Positions 14,471-24,601 of a DNA stretch of 64,000 nt are shown one piece after another (position 1 is the first letter of the stretch; each line of letters opens with the position of its first letter). Origin of the DNA: Circinella umbellata (lineage: Eukaryota > Mucoromycota > Mucoromycetes > Mucorales > Lichtheimiaceae). Where the stretch lies: contig JAIWNF010000076.1 of NCBI GenBank assembly GCA_025093555.1, positions 62,001-126,000 of the forward strand, given 5' to 3'. Position numbers and translations under genes: made by a program. The notes beneath the pieces were generated by a model, which was not told where the DNA came from, did not search any database, and worked only from the letters and a program-made list of their open reading frames with translations.

Positions 14471-14506
14471 TTTTTTAGAAAACGCCAATTTTCATAAGCC
14501 TGACTG
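14471..14506 (-). repeat. Right terminal inverted repeat
   Basis: On the minus strand it reads CAGTCAGGCTTATGAAAATT then GGCGTTTTCT and A-run, pairing with the left end. It is followed by TA. Confidence 0.85.
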
Positions 14507-14733
14507 TAACACATAAAGTTATTCACCGGATCAAATCATCCCGTTTTAATGAATAAAACATAAGGTTACTCAAATAAGATATGAGAAAGAAAACATAAAA
14601 TTAATGATAGTTATAATAATAATAAAAAAAAAGAGATAGAAAATTTGTTTGAAAGTCGATATATGAAAAGTAAACAGGAAATACTTTTTTTTGGGAGGAG
14701 GGGTAAAAAGAAGGTAATAAAAAGGGGGGGGGA

Positions 14734-16906
14734 TTAAGCATCTGCAATCTGAGCTTGTGCTAATCGAGATTCCAAACTACGAAGTGATTCTTCTTTATTC
14801 AACAATTCTTGTCTTTTTTCTTGAATTTCTCTTTGAACCTTTAATTCAATATCACGAAGCTATATTTTATCATTTTAAGTTAAATCTTTTTTTATAAAGA
14901 ATAACATCATATCAATTTTTTTTTTTACCTTTTCTTCTTCTTTTCTTAATTGTTCTTCTTTCAAACGAACGCTTTGATTAGTCATATCTTCAGCGTTAAG
15001 AGCGAGATCTCTATATACGTATAAATATAAGTGTAAAAGTTAATTTATTATACATATTTTATATAGATATATAGATATATACATACTCTGATTCACCACC
15101 GCTTACAGTACGACTAAGTTTCTCGGTACGATAATTTTCATATAAGAAGTCATGAGTGATCTCCTTGAGGTCCTGCAGATGCGAACTACAAGAACTTAAA
15201 TAATTGATATCATTGCTTGGTAAATTTCTATAAAGGACATTGATTGTATTCTTCCTAAACTTTATTTTTTTAAAAAAATATAGGAAGTAAATAACTCACC
15301 TAAGTAGGGCAGATCGTAGTTTGGCAAAATCAGAATGTTGTGGATTATCCACTATTTAAATATAAGGAAGTAATAAGTAAGATTGATACATAAACAAATA
15401 AAATAATTTCTTGTTCTTACCTTCTACCGCACCCCATGGGTATTGGCGTCCACGTACTGTACGTCCACCGACAATAATTTCCTCATCACTACCAATAATT
15501 GCAAATGGTAAAAGAGAACGTAATTCACTATTTTCTTCAATCGTATCTTCATCATCTTCTTCAATATCATAAGGGAAATTATATATAGGGATATTATAAT
15601 GTTCAATATCTTCCATTATCTATATATATATATATATATATATTATAGTTATTATATCTATTAGATCAGTATATATTTGTTTATAATATAATAACTTACT
15701 CTTCTTTTAAAATCTTTCATTTCTTGTGGAGTTAATGAATCTGCACGACCTACAACTGGGATAACATTAACACGTGGACTTAAGCGACGCATTAATTCAA
15801 TATCTATTTCACGTAACCTATATAATATATTTATTATCAGATAAGTGCAAAAAAATATACATTTTCTTCTTGAGAGATAATATAAAACAACAGAGTTTTA
15901 GAAACTTACGCATGACCTGTAGGTGAAATAAAATATAATAAAGCATGAACTCGATTATCACGAAAACGTGGATTACGTTTGATACGTGATTCTTCTGCCA
16001 ATATATCATCATATTGTCGTTCTAAATAACCTACAATTTCTTGAAAGCTAATAATAATAAATAAATGAGATCATTATATATTTCTCTCTCATATAAAATA
16101 GTTACCATCGTTCATTATCAATATTATCACCAAAACCAGGTGTATCAACAATAGTTAATGAAATTCTATATAAAGTAAGTGGAAGTAAGTAAATTGGTTT
16201 CTTTTATGTGTGAGGTATAAGCTTGGAATAAAAAAAAAAGAAAAGGGAATATATTTATGTATGTGTATGAGTTGTTCACTCCTTGATGTAATGAAATAAA
16301 ATATAGATGCTGTGTATATCCCCCTTTATTTCTACTCCCTGGGGGTCGAAAACAAGGATATTCACACTTCATATACACCAATAGTATTATCCCTAGAAAA
16401 TACAAAAAACCCTTTCCAACTCTTCTTTTTTTTATTATTACCTAACACCGTCTTCATCCAATTCTATTATATCTTTGTATTAGTATTCAATGTAGTAGAT
16501 ATATAAATATATTTTGATATCAGCTACTCACCAACAGAAACAGGTTTAATAGTAATTCCTTCTTCATTGTGAGCTTCTTCTGGATTATCACATACTTTTT
16601 TAGTCAAAACACTTGAGTCACACAAAGTGTTGACAAACGTTGTACGACCTGTACCCGAAGTACCTATTTTTTTTTTTGCATATTTAAATATTTTCCGCTT
16701 TCCATTAGCAAATATTTTTAATTTTAAATAGATAAAAAAAATAACATACCAACTACCATAAGTGTGAATTGAAAACCTTTTTTCACGTTTTTTCTACGAC
16801 CACCAAGTCTCTATTATAATAATACATATCAAGTATTTAGATTGACTAAACAATCTATAACATCTTTTCCATCATTTCAAGAAAAAAACAATCTTACATG
16901 TGCCAT
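14734..16906 (-). CDS. CDC11: Septin, Cdc11/AspA type, 365 aa
   Basis: Twelve exons starting with a 9-nt coding exon (16898-16906, MAH) and including a 22-nt micro-exon (16442-16463, ELDEDGV). The others are 16750-16810, 16532-16663, 16106-16165, 15910-16047, 15700-15817, 15421-15619, 15300-15351, 15087-15185, 14929-15010 and 14734-14859. The GTPase domain has a P-loop-like GTSGTGRTTF (an arginine where canonical P-loops have lysine, as in the Cdc11 group), switch-II DTPGFGD and the guanine-recognition position as GRAD rather than AKAD. The septin unique element (YNFPYDIEEDDED, GRQYPWGAVEV, LKEITHDFLYENYR) is clear. A C-terminal coiled coil (EEQLRKEEEK through QREIQEKRQELL) ends the protein. 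Septins form filaments at necks, septa and hyphal branches. Subgroup assignment rests on overall resemblance to Aspergillus AspA. Confidence 0.95.
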
Positions 16907-17512
16907 TTTAAAAATAAAGGTGTTTTAAAAGAAAGTATGTGTGTTTGAGTAAGAGAGAAAGAGAAAGAGAAAGAAGGAGAAATAAGAAGAAAACAAATAT
17001 ATATAAATCACGGAGCAAAAAGTGAAGGGGAAGAAAGAAAAAGGGGGGGATGTAGTCTATATATTTTTCTATATCTTGTAACCTTGAATAAGGAATATCG
17101 TAAAATAGAAAGGGAGTAAAGAAAACGACAAAAAAAAAAGGTAGGGTCTTTTCTTTTTGACTTTGAAAAAGGGAGGGGAAGGAAGGGGGAAAAGGAATTG
17201 AAAAACTAGGGGATATCAGGTATATTACCATCACTTCTTACAATATACTAGTACTAGATCAATAAACTATTTAACAACACTAAAATAAGCACATGTCGGT
17301 CTTTTCTCTTTTAAAAGCTATATTATCTTTTTCTTTTATACATTTAGAAATAAGGTATTTTGAAAGGTTGTTATTTGTGTATGTGTGTGTTTGTTGATGT
17401 ATAATAGCGGAGGGTGTGATGAGTTGTAATATGTGCATTATATAAAATGAATAAATGGAAATTCTATCTATATTATTATTGAATGTTATTATTATATGAT
17501 CATTAATTTTTT
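16907..17512. other. Intergenic, promoter of the septin gene and 3' flank of the PPR gene
   Basis: Purine-rich on the + strand (GAGA tracts at about 16955-16990), i.e. CT-rich on the septin coding strand, which looks like a leader/promoter tract. No gene is seen. Confidence 0.5.
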
Positions 17513-19924
17513 TTATAAAGATGACGGAGATGATGATAACAATTGTTGTTTCCAAGCTTCCAATTCATCCAATTCTTCTTGTTTGAATTTCTTTTTCCTT
17601 GCAAATCCAATCAATGTATTTAAGGTCTTTTCTTCTAATGGTGGTCTTGGATCATGTATAGATGAAACAGGTCTCATTTCTTCATTCACTACACGTCGTG
17701 CTTCATCCCATCCAGTACGCCCCTTTTGTCGACACAAGCATTCAATATAAGAATTATAATTATTGGTATTCAAATCAAATCCTGCTCGTTTCACTTTACG
17801 CCAAATTCCGTGAGCCTTGTAGCTATATCCATTATGTCCACAACTATCCAGTACAACAGAAATAGTCACTTGATCAATCGCTGTCTTGGGTGCTGACGAT
17901 AACATTAAAATATCCCATAATTGTAATACAACGTGACCATCACCACAACGATTGTAGGCATCCATTAATGCATTGTAAACTGCTGTATCGGGGTCAAAAT
18001 ATAAATCCATACGGATCAATCGATGAATTTGTTCCAATGCATAAGCGTCGCGGAATTGTGCACATGCATTTAACATAGCTGTATATACATGCGCATTGGG
18101 TCGAATGAGAAGTCGTCGCATATCATTAAATAATGTCAAAGCTCGTAATAAGCTGGGTTGAGATGTACCATCCAAATTTTCAACACTATCTGGTTTATCT
18201 TCAACCATATATCCATAACTAGGTACTGATCCTTCATTCGTCGTCGTCGTTGTTGATGTTATTTTATTTTTATTATAACGAGTTGAAAGAGCTGTCATGG
18301 CTGATATTAAAGTTGTATAAAATTGTGTATCCAGTGTAATTCTAGCTCGACCCGGTTCCGCGTTTTGATAATGTTCACGTAATTCATAATAAATATCCAT
18401 AGCATCATCCAACTGATCATCATTGACATAAGCCAACATTAAATTAGTAAATGTTGCAACATCCGCTTCCCGCGTATTATGTCGAAACACTTCATCATAG
18501 AGTTCCTGTGCCTGCGCAGATCGTCCATGTTTTGCCAATCCACTTAATAATCCATTATATGCCTTGCTATCCAATCGGAATTCTTGACTATAGCGTCGTA
18601 CCGTGTCACATACACGTGTTAATAATTTTGGATCGATTTCTTGAGAAGCCAAATTGGCTATAGAATTCAAAACACGTTCATTGGGTCTAATGGATCGATA
18701 TGTCATCTCATCAAATAATCCCAATGCACCTTCCATATTCAATTGGGTTGCTTCAGCATCAATCAATGTTCCATATGTAATAACATCAGGTGTAATTCCT
18801 GCCTTTTGCATGTCGTTAAAAATTGTATAAGCACATGCAGGATTATCGTGTTTGAGACAGACATCAAGCATGATATTATATGTAACTATATTTTTCTTAA
18901 TACGGGGGAATCGTGATGATAAAATATGGTAAAGATCCAATACATCATCGAGTCCTTGATTGGCGGTAGATGCTTTGTATGACACCATAGTATTCATCAT
19001 GACTATATCCGTGACCAATTCAGGAGCATTATATAATTTTTCATAAACTGAATTTCCAATGCGTTTATTATTTGCTCGTGTTGCAATACTGAGAATTGTC
19101 GAATAAGTGTATCCATCGGGTTGAATGCCTTCTCTTTCCATTTGTTCGAATAATTCCAGTGCCTTGGCTTGTGGTACAAAATAAAGCATTGTATTGTAAG
19201 TCACCAAATCATGGCGAGCTCCTTTGGTGTGCTGCATTTCATCAAATATCTGTAATGCTGTTTTATAATCATTGGTGCGCTTATAACATCCCAATAATAT
19301 ATTATATGTATGTGTGGAAGGTCGAATACCCTTTGGTAAATTTGATAATACATCATAAGCATCTTGAGGTCGTTCATGAACACCATAAGCGTACATGAGT
19401 GCATGATATTCAAAAAGTTTCGGTTGAATATTAAAATCTTGGTGCATAGTTTCAACTAAGTCACGAACAAATGCCAAGTCGGCAGGCTTTTCTCCCTTTC
19501 GAACAAGCATCAAGAGATCTTGAATCATCTCACGCGTAATAAAACGTCGTTCGTTTAAATTGTTACGTACAAGTGAAAAGGATTTACGTGCTTGAAGAAT
19601 ATTTTTTTGTTGTATGGCTGTTACCATATTGGTTATTTCTTCGCTTTCATAAGATGCCATTAGTGTTGCCATATTACTCTTATTATTGTTGTTATTATTC
19701 TTGCGGGTCGCGAAATGGCATCGAGTCATATAATGACCATATTGGGATTGTAATCGTTGTTGTTGCCGTTGGTGTTGCTGAGTTACTGTTGCTATTGTTG
19801 TTAAAGAACATGTTTGTTGTTTATCATTTATTCGTGTTTTCGCTAACGAATGGCGTAATAAACTAATGGGTATACGTCGTCGTCCAACAGATAAACAAGC
19901 TTTGGTGCCTGTTCTTGAAAGCAT
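17513..19924 (-). CDS. Pentatricopeptide-repeat (PPR) protein, probably mitochondrial, 803 aa
   Basis: A single uninterrupted exon. An upstream ATG in the same frame at 20032 would add 36 residues. I prefer the ATG at 19924 because the protein then begins MLSRTGTKACLSVGRRR, a basic, acid-free presequence typical of mitochondrial import. From about residue 130 to 770 there are many 35-residue PPR motifs, visible by their turns: HTYNILLGCYKRTNDYKTAL, VTYNTMLYF, YTYSTILSIATRA, VTYNIMLDVC, VITYGTLIDA, VATFTNLMLAY, FYTTLISAM and VYNALMDAYNRCG. PPR proteins bind organellar RNA sequence-specifically in processing, stability or translation, but the RNA target cannot be read here. The lack of introns is unusual among its neighbours. 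Family certain, orthologue unknown. Confidence 0.93.
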   Translation of the reverse strand: MLSRTGTKACLSVGRRRIPISLLRHSLAKTRINDKQQTCSLTTIATVTQQHQRQQQRLQSQYGHYMTRCHFATRKNNNNNNKSNMATLMASYESEEITNMVTAIQQKNILQARKSFSLVRNNLNERRFITREMIQDLLMLVRKGEKPADLAFVRDLVETMHQDFNIQPKLFEYHALMYAYGVHERPQDAYDVLSNLPKGIRPSTHTYNILLGCYKRTNDYKTALQIFDEMQHTKGARHDLVTYNTMLYFVPQAKALELFEQMEREGIQPDGYTYSTILSIATRANNKRIGNSVYEKLYNAPELVTDIVMMNTMVSYKASTANQGLDDVLDLYHILSSRFPRIKKNIVTYNIMLDVCLKHDNPACAYTIFNDMQKAGITPDVITYGTLIDAEATQLNMEGALGLFDEMTYRSIRPNERVLNSIANLASQEIDPKLLTRVCDTVRRYSQEFRLDSKAYNGLLSGLAKHGRSAQAQELYDEVFRHNTREADVATFTNLMLAYVNDDQLDDAMDIYYELREHYQNAEPGRARITLDTQFYTTLISAMTALSTRYNKNKITSTTTTTNEGSVPSYGYMVEDKPDSVENLDGTSQPSLLRALTLFNDMRRLLIRPNAHVYTAMLNACAQFRDAYALEQIHRLIRMDLYFDPDTAVYNALMDAYNRCGDGHVVLQLWDILMLSSAPKTAIDQVTISVVLDSCGHNGYSYKAHGIWRKVKRAGFDLNTNNYNSYIECLCRQKGRTGWDEARRVVNEEMRPVSSIHDPRPPLEEKTLNTLIGFARKKKFKQEELDELEAWKQQLLSSSPSSL

Positions 19925-20759
19925 ATTACTTTTGTTTTTGTTATAAACTAAAAAAAAATGCTGGTTTGAACGATTGACCCCTTTTCGACTTGTACCTCCG
20001 AGAACGGTCACGAATACAAACAAAAAGTTCAAGGCTTGCGGTTATAGCTATTTTCGTTGTTCAAAATCTGGGAACTAATTTTTTAAAATCTGTCGCATTA
20101 AATTGATTTCTAATGCCCTTCTTAAAACATTTAACGCGATGTTTTTGTAAAAAACAAAGTTTTCCAAGCAGAGATACGTCTTGAAAAAAAGTGAATTTTA
20201 TTAACAGTTCTAATCAGTATGCACCATACAGACTTTTTCCCATAAAAGTACATAAGGTTACACGAGACATATCATGCAACTTGGAGCAGAAGCTCAATTC
20301 TAACTGTAGCACTAATAATAAATACCACTCTTTCTTCAAAAGAAAAAGGATCTTTCACAAGAAAAAAAAATAATATGCATTTATTAAAGAAGAAAATATG
20401 TAATATTTTTTGAATGCGAAAGAGAAAGTTAAACATTTGCTTAGTTTTGTGTGAAGTTATATAATTGGTGTACGTGAGTATGTGTGGTGTCATAGAAATA
20501 ATAATATGCAGTATCAGAAATTAAGGACACACACCCCTGATATCAAATTGGAAAGAGCATACAAGGGATATAGTAATGTATTCATATAGAATGTCTTCAC
20601 TTTCAAAAGCATGTTGTAACGTCAATTTAGTGAGAAAGGTGTTAGAACCATTACTTGTCGCGTTTGTTGAAGAAGAATGATAAACTTGTTTATCATGATG
20701 AGTTTAATGACTGTTGTTGTAAGTGATGATAATAATAATGAATCGGTGGAGGATTTAAA
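19925..20759. other. Intergenic between the PPR gene and an accessory gene relic
   Basis: AT-rich with no supported gene. The part next to 19925 is the PPR promoter and leader. No repeat was noticed. Confidence 0.5.
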
Positions 20760-23381
20760 TCATACTAATGTTGCATTAATTTTGGTAGATGATGCTATTT
20801 CTTTTGTTTCTGTTGTTGTTGATCTAGACATACTATTTTTTTCTGTGTTGCAATGATTACTGATCATTTTCAAGGGTCTGTACTGCTTCAAATAAGTTTG
20901 GAATGCATGATTCAGTGATGTAACTACTGCGAATAGACATTCTCTTTTTGTTTCGAAGGAATTGGAGGCACAAATCGGCATTGTCTGAAAGCATCCGCTA
21001 CATCATTGTATAGATTTTAAATGATTAGCTATGTTATAGAAAGACGCATACACTGCAAAACCATAAAAAAGAGACTCTATAAGATTTAAAAAATATTTAC
21101 CTCCATTGTGCATAATGCCTTGAAGCTGTGTGGGAGAACACCAAAATCATGGCGATCCCGAGGATGTAAAAAACTTGCAAAGGTATCAAGCGGTAAATTT
21201 TTTGGTATTTGAGATCCATGACAAATAGCGTGCATCTGAAACCTGTGGCAAGATTTTTCGTTATGAATTTGATCTACGCGATTGCCCCATTTAATATACT
21301 GAGATGTAATTTTATGTTTGTGTTTGATTACTTTCAACTTTGGGGAAATCCTCGCATATTTGTATTATAAACAACGCAAAATTGAAAATAATCGAGTACA
21401 AACATAAAATTACATCTTACTCAAACTTTAGGGAAAAACCAATAGCCTACCTTCAATAAGAAGACCTGAAACAGTTATTTCAGGATCGTCTACACCGTCA
21501 TTAATCATTTTGTCAATCGAATCCTTCATTTGTATAGCAAGTTTTATGAAGTCCGGTCTGCTTCCTGTTCGAACTTTATGGGGAGGCTTGATTTCAGCAA
21601 TCAAGAGACGTTGTACTGGCATGGCTCCGCATTCATAGTTCATTGAAAGATCTGGGAACACATAGCCCTTTTTATCATTATTTTTTGTTTCTTTGCGGGA
21701 TGCTTTACCATCAGTTCTAAATATGCATAAAGAAGTTAGAAAATGTACTCCTTGAAAGAAAGGATAATCACTATGTCATTATTCATTTTAATTTTTTACC
21801 CAATTCTCGTCAACAGATGGGTTTCCCTGAAGAACGGAAGCATTAACGGGTATACGCTAGAGATGGAAAAAGTGCTCTCCAATTTATCCGTTTTTTTTGC
21901 TGATTCTGGAGAATATGTCGATATGCTAAAATTAACGAATATGGGTATAAGTACGTATATATACATCAAGCCAATATTTAAATTTTTATATATAACAGCC
22001 TTAAATTGTATAAATGGTAAAGTACATATTGCGCAGCGATTCTCGGATCTGATCTTTGGTGTTCAGTTTCTCTGCAATTTTGTCGCATTTTTCAAAGTTT
22101 TCAGTGCCAGCCTATTGTCATTCACAAGTATTGATAGTTAATAAGCATTTCTTTATCAAAACGACAATTACTACCCTTACCTCCGCAAATTTGTTTATAA
22201 TTTTTTTAGTTTTTTTTGACAACGATTGAGTGGGATATAACTCCTTGCATTCATTCATAACTGCTTGCCAGGTGTCTCGATCAAACCCATACACTAATGA
22301 ACAATCCGGATAAACGCAATTCAAATCATCAAATAAAAAAAATACCATTGAGAGAACTAGAGGTATATTTAGTCAAGTCAATATATAATAAAACATACTG
22401 TTACTAGTTAGAGGTCAGTTACTTACAGCTCTTCTTGATAAGTGTCCAGCATTTGTTTCTCTCCCTTTTTAATGCTTTCTTCTCGGTATTTAAGTAACAG
22501 TTCGGAAACCACTACTCCATTGACTTCCCACTGTAAAAATAAATATTAGCATCCATTACATTCTTGGAAATAAATTAAACATATTACCTTCTCAACTTCA
22601 AGGTCCAATGTTACGCCGGGCACCATGTTCTCAGAAAGATAAATAGTTAACCTTTTTCGCTAATTGAATAATGGCAGATAGACATTTGGAAATGCTTAAT
22701 TAATATCTGGTTGGAACGTTATTTACTACAGTTTACATACACGTTTATTTGTACTTTCTGTACTGCTTGTAGCAACCGGTGTGTTTTCTGTGACCGAAGA
22801 TAATGAAGCGGATGATGGTAATGATGATGATAACGGGTCTGCAGGTTCTTCGCGACCCCTTTTCCCAAGCGATCCCTGAATAATAGAAATCAAATTAAGT
22901 GTGTGTAATGCATGGAACAATGCACAAAGTATTACCTTGTCTTTTGATTGCTCGGTGCTCGAGATAATCTAATTTATTATAAAGATATGAGCTTTATCTT
23001 TCACAGAAAAATGGTAATTTCATTCAATATTCACCTTCTTCATGATATCATCCCAATTTGGTTGCTGCTTGCTGTACCCCTATATAAATATATATTAGAA
23101 TATCAACAGTGTAACAACTTATGTTTTATACCTTTATGTTATTATCAATAACCATTTTTTTGAAGGTCATAGTCCAGAAATTTTTGATGTCATCGATTCC
23201 TTGGCTGTTGCTGAGAATGACATCAGGAGCGAAGTCGTGGAATCTCTTCAACGAGACGTTGTTTTTTTCCTCTACAATATAATTATGAAAATCTAGAAAA
23301 TATTTATTTATTTAAAATTATATTCGATGCGTTATACCCAGCAAACTTACACTTTTCAAAGATTTCAAATTTGTTAGCCAT
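20760..23381 (-). pseudogene. Accessory multi-exon gene with a PD-x18-EIK nuclease-like motif; two frame breaks
   Basis: Thirteen exons can be traced with good splice sites, beginning MANKFEIFEKYFHNYIVEE (exons 23351-23381 and 23132-23292) and ending at the TGA at 20760-20762. Middle exons encode KKISSTEQSKDKGSLGKRGR, a serine-rich linker, then LTIYLSENMVPGVTLDLEVE. The best-preserved part (exons 21800-21925 and 21451-21716) carries SSVYPLMLPFFRETH, then VFPDLSMNYECGAM and RLLIAEIKPP. Counting from PD, 18 residues precede EIK, matching the PD-(D/E)XK nuclease signature. Next come RPDFIKLAIQMKDS, then VMDLKY and HDFGVLPHSFKAL. Two breaks prevent a continuous product: the 22427/22356 junction is out of phase, and the frame changes in the 21101-21242 exon near a six-A run at 21168-21173. 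Nuclease function is inferred from one motif; I recall similar proteins as an expanded Mucoromycota family, but could not check. Confidence 0.65.
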
Positions 23382-23640
23382 GTTAACAAAAACGAGGACA
23401 CGTAGCTATGCAACAGATAACAATGAAGGTATGCAACAACGTAGCTATTATGCAACAATGTAGCTAAGCAACAGCCGCATCTTATTTAATCACCGCTATA
23501 AGCCACATTTTCTGCAGATCTCAGTGACGTGAAGTTTGCCTTTGTTTAGTGTTTTACAAAAATGATATCGATGAATTCATGGTCGCTACAATTAACTACA
23601 AAGCTAAGTACGCTGATATGTTTTTTTTCATAGTAGTTTA

Positions 23641-24013
23641 ATGTGGAACACTAGGACGTACGTCGGCCTAGTCCCTCAGCATGATTCTGCGCCCTTTTCT
23701 TCAGAGTTTGCGATGTGGAATGCTGAGCATACTCGAGTGGATGAATGTGGAAAACTAGGACGTACGTCGGCCTAGTCCCTCAGCATGATTCTGCGCCCTT
23801 TTCTTCAAAGTTTGCGATGAGGAATGCTGAGCATACTCGAGTGGATGAATGTGGAAAACTAGGACGTACGTCGGCCTAGTCCCTCAGCATGATTCTGCGC
23901 CCTTTTCTTCAGAGTTTGCGATGTGGAATGCTGAGCATATTCGAGTGGATGAATGTGGAAAACTAGGACGTACGTCGGCCTAGTCCCTCAGCATGAATCT
24001 GTGCCCTTTTCTT
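23641..24013. repeat. 104-bp tandem repeat, about 3.6 copies
   Basis: The marker AGGACGTACG recurs at 23653, 23757, 23861 and 23965, exactly 104 bp apart. Units differ at only a few bases; the last is cut off and more diverged. Each unit holds a dyad around the palindrome ACGTACGT (CTAGG...CCTAG), and a second inverted pair, CTCAGCAT...ATGCTGAG, about 50 bp apart. The repeat is more GC-rich than its surroundings. No coding frame is visible. Confidence 0.92.
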
Positions 24014-24598
24014 ATGTTGTTTGCTATACACTTGGTTAAGCAAAATACATATTAGATACTAATATTCGATTATATTTTCATCTCAATCAATAGTATATTT
24101 TTTATCAATGGTTTGACATACGTCTATCCAAACTGCCCTATTGAGCATATAGATTCGAGGAATTGACCTGGAGTTCTGTTGTCTACGAATGGGTCTGAAT
24201 TAACCATATTCAAATTTAGCATTTTAACAGAAGCAGATAACAGCAAATTGTTGGCCTAAGTACCAATCAATATTTTCGAACAGTACAATTCTCCTATCGG
24301 TGGTGATAATATTATCAGTTGTGATATTGTTCCCCCCCACATGATAGCAGTAAATATGAAATGAACATGTTTAAGTAAACACAAAAAATGCTCTTTCTAA
24401 ATAAAACATTTACATTACATACATTAGTGTCAAGTTTTCTTGGCTCAAATTCGTAGTCATGGATGAATAGCTTAAATTTGTTTGGATTGACTCTTTGGTT
24501 ACACAATGATACTAGTTCACTCCCGTACAAGTAGACGACTGTGTGTGCTTCATTTCATTGCAAGAGAAAAAGGTTTCTTATGATAATGTTGCCTTGTT
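24014..24598. other. Unassigned accessory DNA with one coding-like minus-strand fragment
   Basis: Mostly featureless. At 24423-24556 on the minus strand a frame reads AHTVVYLYGSELVSLC then NQRVNPNKFKLFIHDYEFEP and ends at a GTATGT donor, which looks like an orphan exon of an unknown gene. No terminal repeat of the adjacent transposase relic was found here. Confidence 0.35.
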
Positions 24599-24601
24599 TC
24601 T

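Larger units (their letters stand above)
12503..14506. mobile_element. 2.0-kb TIR element with TA flanks, carrying a zinc-finger gene relic
   Basis: Inverted termini of about 36 bp begin CAGTCAG and run through TTGGCGTTTTCT to an A-tract, with two mismatches between ends. They are flanked on both sides by TA (12501-12502 and 14507-14508), the target duplication of Tc1/mariner-like elements. A second inverted match (AAATAAATGTCAC at about 12580-12592 and its complement at 14456-14468) lies inside the ends. The interior holds a broken gene with C2H2 fingers but no DDE/D transposase that I can recognise. It may be a non-autonomous or cargo-carrying element, or a transposase family I do not recognise. 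It lies about 290 bp from the Rab6 start and 227 bp from the septin stop. Confidence 0.8.

Noticed and set aside
23641..24013. Possible CRISPR-like array
   Set aside because: The units are contiguous 104-bp tandem copies without unique spacers, and the genome is eukaryotic.
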